64,000 nt of DNA, taken from JACOMS01 sp964352785 (GTDB lineage Bacteria > Pseudomonadota > Alphaproteobacteria > Caulobacterales > Maricaulaceae). The DNA lies in the NCBI GenBank assembly GCA_964352785.1, contig CAYGTI010000001.1, positions 124,001 through 188,000 on the forward strand. The letters run 5' to 3'. The position numbers and the translations under genes are program-made. The notes under the pieces are model-generated. The model was not told the origin of the DNA. It was given only the letters and a program-made list of their open reading frames with translations, and searched no databases. Every line of letters begins with the position of its first letter. Position 1 is the first letter of the stretch. Below, one piece after another: positions 33,278 to 41,244 of the stretch.

Positions 33278-35030
33278 CGCGGTAGAGGCTTACATTGCCG
33301 CCTTCAAGGCCCTCAGAGACAGGTATGAGGAATTCAGGCACGTCGCCGTCTATTAGTTGCGCCATCAGACCTTCAGGGCTGTGCTTGGCAAAGACCCGGG
33401 ACTCTTCTGTTGCGCGGCACACATGGACATAAGTTACGCCAAGATCACGTAATAGTTCACCCGCCTCATTTGGTAACAGCGTAAAGACGTGAATATTTGC
33501 AACAATACCGTCTGCATTACGGTGATAGTTCCCGCCCAAGACGTTATGAGATGTTTTTTGCAGCAACGGAGCCGCGCCGTTGGGCGTTATCGCGAAAAAC
33601 CCGGTCGGCAAATTTGCAACCTCGCTCATAACCGCATCTGAATAACAAGCCAAGGCCTGACCCTGGGCTTTGGTTATGTCTTTATTGACCGGGGTCATCA
33701 TCAGGCCGGGAAATCCCCAAACAAAGGGAATAGAGGCGGCCAACGCAAAAACATAGCTGACATTTTTATCGGAGACTGTGCGCGTGCGTTCGTAAGTTTT
33801 GCCGATCCAAGGCGCTAGAACAAAAATCGCAAACACGCCGCCAAAAACCTGAAAGCGTACCTGATAAAGGCTCAGGCCAATGGCTGTAATAAGCAAGGCT
33901 GCAAGCAATGCATTTATGCTTGCACGCCGCCCACGCCATATATTCATAACCGCAATTATGGCGGCTAAAACCGCCGGGCCAACGGCATAAGGTACAAGGC
34001 TTATCCATTTCGAGCGATCCGCAAATAAAGGCTGCGCCTCAACCACATGATCCAGCCAAAGAGTTTTGGCCTCGGGCGGGAGACTATCCAGAGGGTTAGC
34101 CAAACATTGCGGGGCCTGTCCCATCAGAAGACACAAACACACAACGCCGAGCAATCCAAGAGCCGAAGTGCGCCAAATAAGAGGGCGTGCGGACATAAAC
34201 CAAGCCAGAGATGCCAAGCCTAATCCGGCGGGAACGCCCGCCGTCACCATTGTGAACGAAAACCCGTCGCAGGCAATGACGCCGTAATTTTCAGGCGCGA
34301 CAGTCGCAAAAAATATCACCGTCAATGTCGCTGCAAAACCGGCTCCGAAAGCCATAGCACCGCGCCTGGCGGTCTCCCCATTCCAGCACCAGTTCAGCGC
34401 GGTAAACAGGCATAAAACCGCTACGAATATAATAACTTCCGGGCCGATCGCGACGGATATTGCCAAAGCCATACCCGTGATCGCAAAACTTCGCGCCTGC
34501 GTGGCCCGGTCAAGCGCGTATCCTAAGGCCAGCGCCAACAGGCCTAATTGCACATTATGATGATCAATCGCGCCGGGCGAAAAACGGTAATGCGGCAAGA
34601 GTAAAAACAATAGCAGCACGACGCCAAAAACAGCCGCTTTTCCGCCGCCCAGATGGCGCATACCCACCATTACGCCCCAAATCACAAATATAGCCGAGAG
34701 CGGCGGCCAGATGATAATCGCAAGCTGCTCGGCGCGCGCATAGGGTATAAACAAATCGAACAGCCAAATCAGTGCAAGCAGCGGAGCATCAACAAGTCTT
34801 GACCAATGCATCAAGGTGCCGCCGCCTGCGCCCATTCGGTACTGCATCAGATCAAACCAGCTTTGACCCGCATAAAGATCGCGCACCTGAACAAGGCGCA
34901 TAATATCGTCACTATCAGCGCCAATATCGCCGAGCGTTCCCATGATTAAAGATTTAGCCAAAAGCCCAACACAGACGATGAACCACACACACCAGACTTG
35001 TCGACCTGTCGTTTTTGGAAAAGCAGGCAT
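33264..35030 (-). CDS. GT-C fold membrane glycosyltransferase (STT3/PMT-like), substrate unknown
   Basis: The 588-residue protein has about 11-13 membrane helices. The first periplasmic loop carries the acidic cluster DSDD at residues 39-42, followed by IMRLVQVRDL, as in GT-C enzymes, where such aspartates hold the metal or lipid-linked donor. A second loop has the IDHHN motif at 155-159, which resembles the DHH of oligosaccharyltransferases. The WWDYG acceptor motif of true STT3/PglB was not found. The C-terminal soluble part (about residues 470-588) is moderate in size. Donors are normally polyprenyl-phosphate sugars. It diverges from a dolichyl-phosphate-mannose-synthase-like GT2 gene, which could make that donor. 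Confidence 0.72.
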   Translation of the reverse strand: MPAFPKTTGRQVWCVWFIVCVGLLAKSLIMGTLGDIGADSDDIMRLVQVRDLYAGQSWFDLMQYRMGAGGGTLMHWSRLVDAPLLALIWLFDLFIPYARAEQLAIIIWPPLSAIFVIWGVMVGMRHLGGGKAAVFGVVLLLFLLLPHYRFSPGAIDHHNVQLGLLALALGYALDRATQARSFAITGMALAISVAIGPEVIIFVAVLCLFTALNWCWNGETARRGAMAFGAGFAATLTVIFFATVAPENYGVIACDGFSFTMVTAGVPAGLGLASLAWFMSARPLIWRTSALGLLGVVCLCLLMGQAPQCLANPLDSLPPEAKTLWLDHVVEAQPLFADRSKWISLVPYAVGPAVLAAIIAVMNIWRGRRASINALLAALLITAIGLSLYQVRFQVFGGVFAIFVLAPWIGKTYERTRTVSDKNVSYVFALAASIPFVWGFPGLMMTPVNKDITKAQGQALACYSDAVMSEVANLPTGFFAITPNGAAPLLQKTSHNVLGGNYHRNADGIVANIHVFTLLPNEAGELLRDLGVTYVHVCRATEESRVFAKHSPEGLMAQLIDGDVPEFLIPVSEGLEGGNVSLYRVKAP

Positions 35031-35118
35031 CCCGTCACCCGTGATTTTTTAGCATTCAGCAACGTAAACTTAACCAGATTAAGATTAAGTGAAACCTAAG
35101 TAAGTTGGAGATACGAAC

Positions 35119-36138
35119 ATGTCATATCAGGATCTTAATATCGCAGTGCTTTTGCCCTGCTACAATGAAGGCCTATCTATTGCCAAAGTCGTTCTGGATT
35201 TTCGCCGTCACCTGCCCGGTGCGCGGATCTTTGTTTATGATAATAACTCCACGGACGAGACCGCCGAGCAAGCGGCCCGCGCCGGCGCAACGGTTGTGCC
35301 CAGCCGCCGCCAAGGTAAAGGCAATGTGGTGCGGCAAATGTTTTCTGATATTGACGCGGATATTTACCTGATGGCGGATGGCGATGGGACTTATGATGCC
35401 TCCGTTGCACCGGATTTAATCGATATGTTGGTTCATGACCGCTTGGATATGGTTGTGGGTACGCGCCGGGATGTTAAACTGGACGCCGGGCGCAAAGGCC
35501 ATGCCTTTGGCAACCGCCTGTTTAACAAAGCGTACCGCGCCGTGTTCGGCAAAGACTTTACGGATATTTTCTCCGGTTACCGCGCCTTTACGCGCCGCTT
35601 TGCCAAGAGCTTTCCCGCAGAGAGCCCCGGCTTTGAAATCGAAACAGAAATGTCCGTTCACGCCTCCATTTTGCGCCTGCCTGTCGCCGAAATTGAATGT
35701 GATTATGGCCGCCGCGAAGAAGGCTCCCACAGCAAGCTCTCCAGCCTCAAAGACGGGTTTAAAATTCTGGGTATGATGGGAACCTTGATGAAAGAGACCC
35801 GGCCCTTTATTTTTTACAGCTACGTTGCAACAGCCTTTTTAGGCTTAAGCGTCTTTTTCATGGTACCTGTTTTGGCTGAATATTTCACAACCGGGCTTGT
35901 CTTGCGCATGCCGACATGGGTTCTGGCGATGACATTACTAATCGGGGCCATGATGATGTTTACTGCGGGTATTATTCTCGATTCCGTGGCACGCGCCCGC
36001 GCCGAGCAAAAACGCATTTTCTATCTCTCCATTGAGGCCTCACGGGGAGAAAAGTTCTTCTCGCGTCCCACTATGGCGATTGAACGCCGTGGTAAAAAAG
36101 CCCCCGCCATCGGCACGACCTTTCGCTCCAAAGGGTAA
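35119..36138 (+). CDS. GT2 glycosyltransferase, polyprenyl-phosphate-sugar synthase-like
   Basis: The 339-residue protein is a family 2 glycosyltransferase. It shows IAVLLPCYNEGLSIAKVV, the nucleotide loop VYDNNSTDETAE, and the metal-binding DxD within DGDGTYD at residues 87-93. GYRAFTRRFAKSFP follows, and the catalytic region ETEMSVHAS. Two C-terminal membrane helices (about 225-290) follow. The layout matches dolichyl/undecaprenyl-phosphate mannose or glucose synthases such as DpmA or GtrB. It would load a sugar on a polyprenyl carrier at the cytoplasmic face. Four bases later comes the methyltransferase gene, and the divergent GT-C gene may use its product. Confidence 0.85.
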   Translation: MSYQDLNIAVLLPCYNEGLSIAKVVLDFRRHLPGARIFVYDNNSTDETAEQAARAGATVVPSRRQGKGNVVRQMFSDIDADIYLMADGDGTYDASVAPDLIDMLVHDRLDMVVGTRRDVKLDAGRKGHAFGNRLFNKAYRAVFGKDFTDIFSGYRAFTRRFAKSFPAESPGFEIETEMSVHASILRLPVAEIECDYGRREEGSHSKLSSLKDGFKILGMMGTLMKETRPFIFYSYVATAFLGLSVFFMVPVLAEYFTTGLVLRMPTWVLAMTLLIGAMMMFTAGIILDSVARARAEQKRIFYLSIEASRGEKFFSRPTMAIERRGKKAPAIGTTFRSKG

Positions 36139-36142
36139 GTCT

Positions 36143-36892
36143 GTGAACCGCGAAACCACAAACCGCATTCGCTTTGTTCTTGAGGACATCCTGCCAGCAG
36201 CCCTGCGCGATTCCCGCGCGTTCAAAGCCTTTGCCGGACTTGTTTGGGGCCGCCACATTGGCGATCTTGCAAATTTCCGCGAGCGCGCACCGTTCTTATC
36301 CGGCGAAGAATATGCCGCGCTTTACGAAAAACATCCCCGCGTTCACGAAGGTAGTGACAATTCCAAAGCCTGTATTGCAAATATTACCAAAGACGTTGTT
36401 GGTACCAAAGTCTGTGATGTGGGCTGCGGCACGGGATATTTGCTGACGCAGATCAAAAAAGCCCGCCCGGAGCTCACAACATTGACGGGCGTAGACTTCG
36501 TCGTGGACGATGCAGAGACACTAGCGGGCATTAATTATGTCGCTGCAAAAATCGAAGACTTACCGTTTGAGGATAACGCCTTTGATACGGTCATCTGCAC
36601 CCACGTGATTGAGCATATTTTGGATTACCGCGCCGCCATTGCCGAGCTACGCCGGATCGCGGCCAAGCGCCTGATTATCGTAGTCCCCAGAGAGCGCGAA
36701 TACCGCTATACGTTCAATCCGCACTTTAATTTCTTTCCGTACACCCACTCATTTTTACGGGCCATGGTTCCCGTGCCGGAAAATTATGAATGCCGGGATA
36801 TCGCCCGCGACATTTATTATGTCGAAACTTACGGCGACGTAGACATCCTAGGTGCTCCTTTGCCAAACGATACATTGCTGGCCGCAGAGTGA
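36143..36892 (+). CDS. SAM-dependent methyltransferase of the glycan cluster
   Basis: This is a 249-residue class I methyltransferase. SAM-binding motif I is KVCDVGCGTGYLL at about residues 89-101, motif II is near TLTGVDFVVDDAE, and motif IV is in FDTVICTHVIEHILDY. The start is GTG at 36143, four bases after the GT2 stop; an upstream ATG at 36032 would lie inside the GT2 gene. An N-terminal helical part of 85 residues precedes the fold. The stop overlaps the next start (GTGA). The substrate is not evident, and a sugar or lipid-linked sugar is likely from context. Confidence 0.82.
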   Translation: MNRETTNRIRFVLEDILPAALRDSRAFKAFAGLVWGRHIGDLANFRERAPFLSGEEYAALYEKHPRVHEGSDNSKACIANITKDVVGTKVCDVGCGTGYLLTQIKKARPELTTLTGVDFVVDDAETLAGINYVAAKIEDLPFEDNAFDTVICTHVIEHILDYRAAIAELRRIAAKRLIIVVPREREYRYTFNPHFNFFPYTHSFLRAMVPVPENYECRDIARDIYYVETYGDVDILGAPLPNDTLLAAE

Positions 36893-37251
36893 TAGGACTG
36901 CCCGCGCCCATATGGGGATTGTTAGGTCTCGTCCCGTTGATGATTGCCGCCGGGCAGGTATTATTTAAAATGACGAGTGAAAAGCTCGTACAATCCAATG
37001 AGCCGCTGGTCATGGCACTCCTTAATCCCGTGTTTATCTTGGCGCTCGCTATCTACGGATCAGCAACATTGCTCTGGATTTATGTTCTAAAGGTCGTGCC
37101 CCTCGCTTACGCCTATTCGTTTATGGCCTTAACTTTTGTCGCAGTCCCCATCATGGCCGCTGTTTGGCTCGGCGAAACACTGACGTTAAAATATGCCGCC
37201 GGAGCATTTTTCATCATTGTCGGGCTTTTCATTGTACAAAGCGGGTCTTAA
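36889..37251 (+). CDS. Four-helix EamA/SMR-type small transporter (possible lipid-linked sugar flippase)
   Basis: The 120-residue protein is one EamA domain with four helices: WGLLGLVPLMIAAGQVLFKMT, PLVMALLNPVFILALAIYGSATLLWIYVL, PLAYAYSFMALTFVAVPIMAAVWLGE and YAAGAFFIIVGLFIVQS. The conserved YAY(S)FMAL and GE(T/S)LT positions match the ArnE/ArnF and GtrA-like small transporters. The GTG start at 36889 overlaps the methyltransferase stop by four bases, so coupling is strong. In such clusters these dimers can flip undecaprenyl-phosphate sugars to the periplasm, where the GT-C enzyme would use them. That role here is inference. Confidence 0.75.
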   Translation: MIGLPAPIWGLLGLVPLMIAAGQVLFKMTSEKLVQSNEPLVMALLNPVFILALAIYGSATLLWIYVLKVVPLAYAYSFMALTFVAVPIMAAVWLGETLTLKYAAGAFFIIVGLFIVQSGS

Positions 37252-37313
37252 AATCTTTGACATTATTCCGAAACGCCTGTTGACCCTGCCAGCCTTTGAT
37301 TTACTCTAAGACC

Positions 37314-37916
37314 ATGGCTCAAGACTTGATGAATTACGAACAAATGACCCAGCTCGCTCTTCGCGGCGTGGTCAGAGATGCCATTCGCCGCGTCATCCGC
37401 GAAGACGGACTGCCGGGCGCGCATCATTTTTACATTACATTTTTAACGCGGTTCCCCGGCGCAGAAGTCGATGAAGGCCTTGCTAAAAAATACCCGGAAG
37501 AAATTACGATTGTTCTGGAACATCAATTTTGGGACTTGGCCGCCCATGACGATAATTTCGAAGTAACGTTAAAATTTGGCGGCGTTCCGAAATATCTCAA
37601 AGTGCCTTACACGGCGGTAACCCGTTTTCATGATCCAAGCGTGGGTTTCGCGCTCCAGTTTGAGCCGCCCAAAGAAATGGACGAACAGCCAGAGCGCCCA
37701 ACCCTCGCAAGGCTTGAGACTGTTCCTTCGCCGGATAAGCTGCCAGCCCCCAAGGCCGCAGCAAAACCTGCCAAGAAACCACGCATTGGGAATCTCAAAG
37801 GGGCGAAAAAAACAGCTAAGGCTGAAGACGCTCCCGAAGAGACACCGCCAAGTGATGAGACGCCGGGCGATGACAGCACCAAGGTTGTCAGCCTTGACGC
37901 GTTCCGCAAAAAATAA
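37314..37916 (+). CDS. sspB: Alphaproteobacterial SspB, ClpXP specificity factor
   Basis: SspB delivers ssrA-tagged proteins to ClpXP. The 200-residue protein has the alpha-type globular domain at residues 1-125, with MNYEQMTQLALRGVVRDAI, GAHHFYITFLTRFPGAEV, VLEHQFWDL and FGGVPKYLKVPYTAVTRFHDPSVGFALQF. A long flexible lysine, alanine and proline rich linker follows. The last residues, VVSLDAFRKK, form the conserved ClpX-docking tail. The ATG at 37314 is chosen, since the six codons before it lie in a weak context. It precedes fumC and the DUF4169 gene, a familiar alphaproteobacterial set. Confidence 0.93.
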   Translation: MAQDLMNYEQMTQLALRGVVRDAIRRVIREDGLPGAHHFYITFLTRFPGAEVDEGLAKKYPEEITIVLEHQFWDLAAHDDNFEVTLKFGGVPKYLKVPYTAVTRFHDPSVGFALQFEPPKEMDEQPERPTLARLETVPSPDKLPAPKAAAKPAKKPRIGNLKGAKKTAKAEDAPEETPPSDETPGDDSTKVVSLDAFRKK

Positions 37917-37937
37917 CCCTTTTCAAGAGATAGCAAT

Positions 37938-39329
37938 ATGAGCAGTATGCGCACGGAAACGGATAGCTTCGGCCCGTTACAGGTTCCGGCTGATAAATAT
38001 TACGGCGCGCAAACGGCGCGCAGCCTGATTAACTTTCCTATCGGTATCGAAGTCATGTCGCCCGCGCTGATCCGCGCGCTTGGCGTGATCAAACGCTCAG
38101 CCGCTCTTGCCAATAAGTCTCTGGATAATCTGGACGCCAAACGCTGCAAAGCGATTGTCAGCGCCGCGTCCGAAGTCGCCGAGGGGAAGCTTGACGATAA
38201 TTTTCCCCTCTCCGTTTGGCAGACTGGGTCAGGCACGCAGTCCAACATGAATTCCAACGAAGTCATTTCCAACCGCGCGATAGAGATCATGGGCGGGGAA
38301 ATTGGCTCCAAAGACCCGATTCATCCCAACGATCATGTTAACCGCAGCCAAAGCTCGAATGATACATTCCCAACCGCCATGCACATTGCCGCAGCCGAGG
38401 AAATTCATCACAGCCTATTGCCTGCATTACAAAAGCTGCGCAATGCGCTGAATGACAAGTCACAAGAATTTAAAAAGATCATCAAAATCGGGCGCACCCA
38501 CACCCAAGACGCCACGCCCGTCACATTGGGTCAAGAGTTTTCCGGTTATACCGCGCAAATTGAAAACGGCATCAAACGCATCGAGCGCGGCCTTAAAGAA
38601 CTTATGCCGCTCGCCCAAGGCGGCACTGCAGTCGGTACCGGTCTGAACGCCAAACCAGGATTTGCCAAAGCGTTCGCCGAGGAAGTTGCCTCTTATACGA
38701 AATTGCCATTTAAAACAGCGCCGAATAAATTTGAAGCCCTCGCCGCCCATGATGCCTATGTGTCAGCCCACGGGGCGATCAACACTGTGGCCGCGAGCCT
38801 TTTAAAAATTGCAAACGATATCCGATTTTTAGGCTCTGGGCCACGCTCCGGTCTTGGCGAAATCTCCCTACCGGAAAACGAGCCGGGCTCTTCAATTATG
38901 CCCGGCAAGGTCAACCCGACACAGTGCGAAGCCATGACGATGGTTTGTACGCAAATTATGGGCAATAATACGACAATGACAATTGCCGGATCGCAAGGAC
39001 ATTTTGAACTGAACGTCTATAAACCTGTCATGGCCTATAATATGATGCAGTCTATTCAAATTATGTCTGACGCCTGTCATGCCTTCACCGATAAATGCGT
39101 TGTTGGCATCACTGCAAATGAAGACCGGATTGCAGATTTGATGTCGCGCTCGCTTATGCTGGTCACGGCTCTTGCGCCCACGATCGGTTATGACAACGCG
39201 ACCAAAGTCGCCAAAACGGCGCACAAAAACGGAACAACTCTACGCGAAGAAGCCGTCCGTTTGGGCTTTGTCACTGAGGCCGAATTTAACAAAGTTGTGC
39301 GGCCCGAGTTGATGATTAAGCCGCGCTAA
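37938..39329 (+). CDS. fumC: Class II fumarate hydratase
   Basis: FumC hydrates fumarate to malate in the citric acid cycle and does not need an iron-sulfur cluster. The 463-residue protein is full length. It shows TDSFGPLQVPADKYYGAQTARS, QTGSGTQSNMNSNEV, HPNDHVNRSQSSNDTFPTAMH, GRTHTQDATPVTLGQEFSG and the superfamily signature GSSIMPGKVNPTQ. It lies 22 bases after sspB and seven before the DUF4169 gene, with an AAGAGATAG site before the ATG. Confidence 0.97.
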   Translation: MSSMRTETDSFGPLQVPADKYYGAQTARSLINFPIGIEVMSPALIRALGVIKRSAALANKSLDNLDAKRCKAIVSAASEVAEGKLDDNFPLSVWQTGSGTQSNMNSNEVISNRAIEIMGGEIGSKDPIHPNDHVNRSQSSNDTFPTAMHIAAAEEIHHSLLPALQKLRNALNDKSQEFKKIIKIGRTHTQDATPVTLGQEFSGYTAQIENGIKRIERGLKELMPLAQGGTAVGTGLNAKPGFAKAFAEEVASYTKLPFKTAPNKFEALAAHDAYVSAHGAINTVAASLLKIANDIRFLGSGPRSGLGEISLPENEPGSSIMPGKVNPTQCEAMTMVCTQIMGNNTTMTIAGSQGHFELNVYKPVMAYNMMQSIQIMSDACHAFTDKCVVGITANEDRIADLMSRSLMLVTALAPTIGYDNATKVAKTAHKNGTTLREEAVRLGFVTEAEFNKVVRPELMIKPR

Positions 39330-39336
39330 AGCCGTC

Positions 39337-39516
39337 ATGACAGACGCGCCGATCAATTTTCGCCAAGCCAAAAAACGCGTAAAAGCTGCAAAAAAAGACG
39401 CTCTGGCCGCAGAGAATAGAGTGAAATTTGGCCGTACAAAAGCACAGAAGCTGATCGACAAAAATATAACCGCCAAAGCCAAGACCCATTTGGACGGACA
39501 CAAGCGAGACAAATGA
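39337..39516 (+). CDS. DUF4169 family small basic protein
   Basis: The 59-residue protein runs from the ATG at 39337 to the TGA at 39516. It is strongly basic and helical: INFRQAKKRVKAAKKDALA, NRVKFGRTKAQKLID and THLDGHKRD. The pattern NFR(Q/L)AKK...A...NR..FGR.KA.K matches DUF4169, a small family of alphaproteobacteria usually found by fumC and sspB, as here. Its function is unknown. It is too short for routine length cut-offs but the context and composition support it. Confidence 0.85.
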   Translation: MTDAPINFRQAKKRVKAAKKDALAAENRVKFGRTKAQKLIDKNITAKAKTHLDGHKRDK

Positions 39517-39587
39517 AGCATCAGGCTCAAATCTTGCACCTGTAAAAACTGATTTAATTTTTGCTTATTGTCAGGCACACTTAACTT

Positions 39588-40037
39588 ATGCGGTTTTTCA
39601 TACTATTGGCCTTATTTACGCTCGCCCCGTTTGCCGCCGCACAAACATCCGAGACGGAAACGGACGTAGATGCGCGCGCGAAAGCGCTCGCCGCCCGCGA
39701 AGCTGCAGAGCTGCGCGTGGAGCGCGACATGGTCAAAATGAAGAACCTTGTGGATGCTCTGGCCCGTAATCTGGGACAGCTTCATTATTTGCGGACATTA
39801 TGCTTTGGTGAAGACGATCAAAAATGGCGCGATATGGCCAGCACGATGATGACCATGGAGTCAGGCGATGATGCCGCACGGCGGCGGCAATTGGTCGGAT
39901 CGTTTAATGCCGGGTATTATCTCGAAGAAAAACGCTACGAAGTTTGCGTTCAAGACGTCTCTGTTGACGCTGCGGCGCTGGCAGAAAATGGCCGCCACAT
40001 CGCCAGCATGCTCGGCGATCCTTACAGAGAGAGATAG
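39588..40037 (+). CDS. TIGR02301 family exported protein
   Basis: The 149-residue protein has a signal peptide (MRFFILLALFTLAPFAAAQT) and a mature helical domain with MKNLVDALARNLGQLHYLRTLCFGEDDQKWRDMASTMM, RRRQLVGSFNAGY and YEVCVQD. The GQLHYLR and the two cysteines (about 77 and 128) match the uncharacterised alphaproteobacterial family TIGR02301. It is expected in the periplasm. It is six bases before the META-domain lipoprotein gene and likely co-transcribed with it. The function is unknown. Confidence 0.8.
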   Translation: MRFFILLALFTLAPFAAAQTSETETDVDARAKALAAREAAELRVERDMVKMKNLVDALARNLGQLHYLRTLCFGEDDQKWRDMASTMMTMESGDDAARRRQLVGSFNAGYYLEEKRYEVCVQDVSVDAAALAENGRHIASMLGDPYRER

Positions 40038-40043
40038 ACAGAT

Positions 40044-40451
40044 ATGGCCTTCCCGATTATCCCGCTGTTGATCGCTGGTCTTGGACTCGCAGCCTGTGCC
40101 AAAGTTGTAACGCACGCCAAAGCCGACCGCCCGCTCTATGATTTAGCCGGATCAGAATGGGGGTCAAAAAGCGACTCCGGTCAGTTTGTACAGTTCCGCG
40201 CCAACGGCGAACTCTCAGGCTCGGGTGGATGCAATAATTTCTTTGGGACATATGATCTCAATGGCACAGTTTTAACGATTGGCCCGCTCGCCTCGACGAA
40301 AAAAATGTGCCCCGCCGGCATGGAAGATGAGCGTGACTTTTTACAAGCTTTGCAAAACGCCCGCCGGGTTGACGCCACGCACTTGACGCTCAATCTATAC
40401 GGCGAAAACGGTACAAAATTGCTGAATTTACAACGCCGCGATTGGGATTAG
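40044..40451 (+). CDS. META domain lipoprotein (HslJ-like)
   Basis: The 135-residue protein has a lipoprotein signal MAFPIIPLLIAGLGLAACAK with cysteine 18, and a META domain. The domain signature is in QFRANGELSGSGGCNNFFGTYDLNGTVLTIGPLASTKKMC, with the SGxxGCNxFxG core. The family includes HslJ, a novobiocin-linked heat-inducible lipoprotein of E. coli, and is of uncertain function. It ends four bases before the convergent DDAH gene's stop, so the two genes are tail to tail. Confidence 0.88.
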   Translation: MAFPIIPLLIAGLGLAACAKVVTHAKADRPLYDLAGSEWGSKSDSGQFVQFRANGELSGSGGCNNFFGTYDLNGTVLTIGPLASTKKMCPAGMEDERDFLQALQNARRVDATHLTLNLYGENGTKLLNLQRRDWD

Positions 40452-40455
40452 CCGC

Positions 40456-41244
40456 TCACCAACGCAGCGACATACAGGACAGGCCTGCATCAATTTTGCC
40501 AATCTCCATTGTCACCATGGGACGCACATTATACCCAAGCCCGTCCAAAAGATCGATGGATCGGGGGAAATCCGCCCCGATCATAAGGGTGTCATTCACA
40601 CGTAGCGCGTTGGCCGCCTCCTCCTCGCCGTGCGGCACAAGGATGGTTTTAAATCCTTCAAATATACCCGCATGCGCCAATCTCTTTGTTGTAAAAATCG
40701 TTTCGCCGTCGAGCAATGAGCAGTCGGTTTTGAAATGAAGCACATCTTTGGGAGTATCGACAATTTCACCTCTAAGGCCTAGGCCTGCCAAACACTGAAT
40801 AAGCCCTTTGGCCCCCTCCAAATTTGTCCGCGCGGATCGCCCAATCATAATTTTGTTTGGTGTTCGTAAAACATCACCGCCCTCGACACAGCCAAAACCG
40901 GGGAGCTCAAGAACAGTCTCAAAATGTTGATGCAAAGCCGTAGATATATGCGCGGCTTCCCCGCGCCGGGTCGGTGCGCCTGGCCGCAGAAGAATAGCTC
41001 CATTTGGAAATGTCAGGGCCGGATCTTCGACAAATAGAGAGTCGGGAAACTCCGGCAGCGCCGGAAGAATGTTCACAACCACACCCGCATCACGCATCGC
41101 CGCAATATAAGCGTCGTGTTCGGCTTCAAGCCGCTCAAAGTCCGGCGCGCCTCTATCAACAGCGCGCAATCCGTTCGTTACGCTTGTCGATGGTCGGCGC
41201 ACAAGACTAGCCGTAAAATCTGTCACCGCGTCGTCCTTAGCCAC
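40456..41244 (-). CDS. Dimethylarginine dimethylaminohydrolase (DDAH)
   Basis: DDAH hydrolyses methylated arginines to citrulline and methylamines. The 262-residue amidinotransferase-fold protein shows LPEFPDSLFVEDPALTF in the substrate-binding part, CVEGGDVLRT with the conserved glutamate/aspartate region, LHFKTDCSLLDG carrying the catalytic histidine, and DAGLSCMSLRW at the C-terminus with the nucleophilic cysteine. It overlaps the amino-acid permease gene upstream by eight bases, so both are in one operon. Import and breakdown of methylarginine or related amino acids is a reasonable but unproven reading. Confidence 0.9.
   Translation of the reverse strand: MAKDDAVTDFTASLVRRPSTSVTNGLRAVDRGAPDFERLEAEHDAYIAAMRDAGVVVNILPALPEFPDSLFVEDPALTFPNGAILLRPGAPTRRGEAAHISTALHQHFETVLELPGFGCVEGGDVLRTPNKIMIGRSARTNLEGAKGLIQCLAGLGLRGEIVDTPKDVLHFKTDCSLLDGETIFTTKRLAHAGIFEGFKTILVPHGEEEAANALRVNDTLMIGADFPRSIDLLDGLGYNVRPMVTMEIGKIDAGLSCMSLRW

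Noticed and set aside
35060..35100. CtrA-type TTAA-N7-TTAA site in the gap between the GT-C and GT2 genes
   Set aside because: Several TTAA words occur but spacings are five, two and eleven bases, none of them seven.
36790..36888. Upstream extension of the small EamA transporter gene from an ATG at 36790
   Set aside because: The extra residues are arginine-rich nonsense in another frame of the methyltransferase gene; the GTG at 36889 overlapping the stop is a better start.
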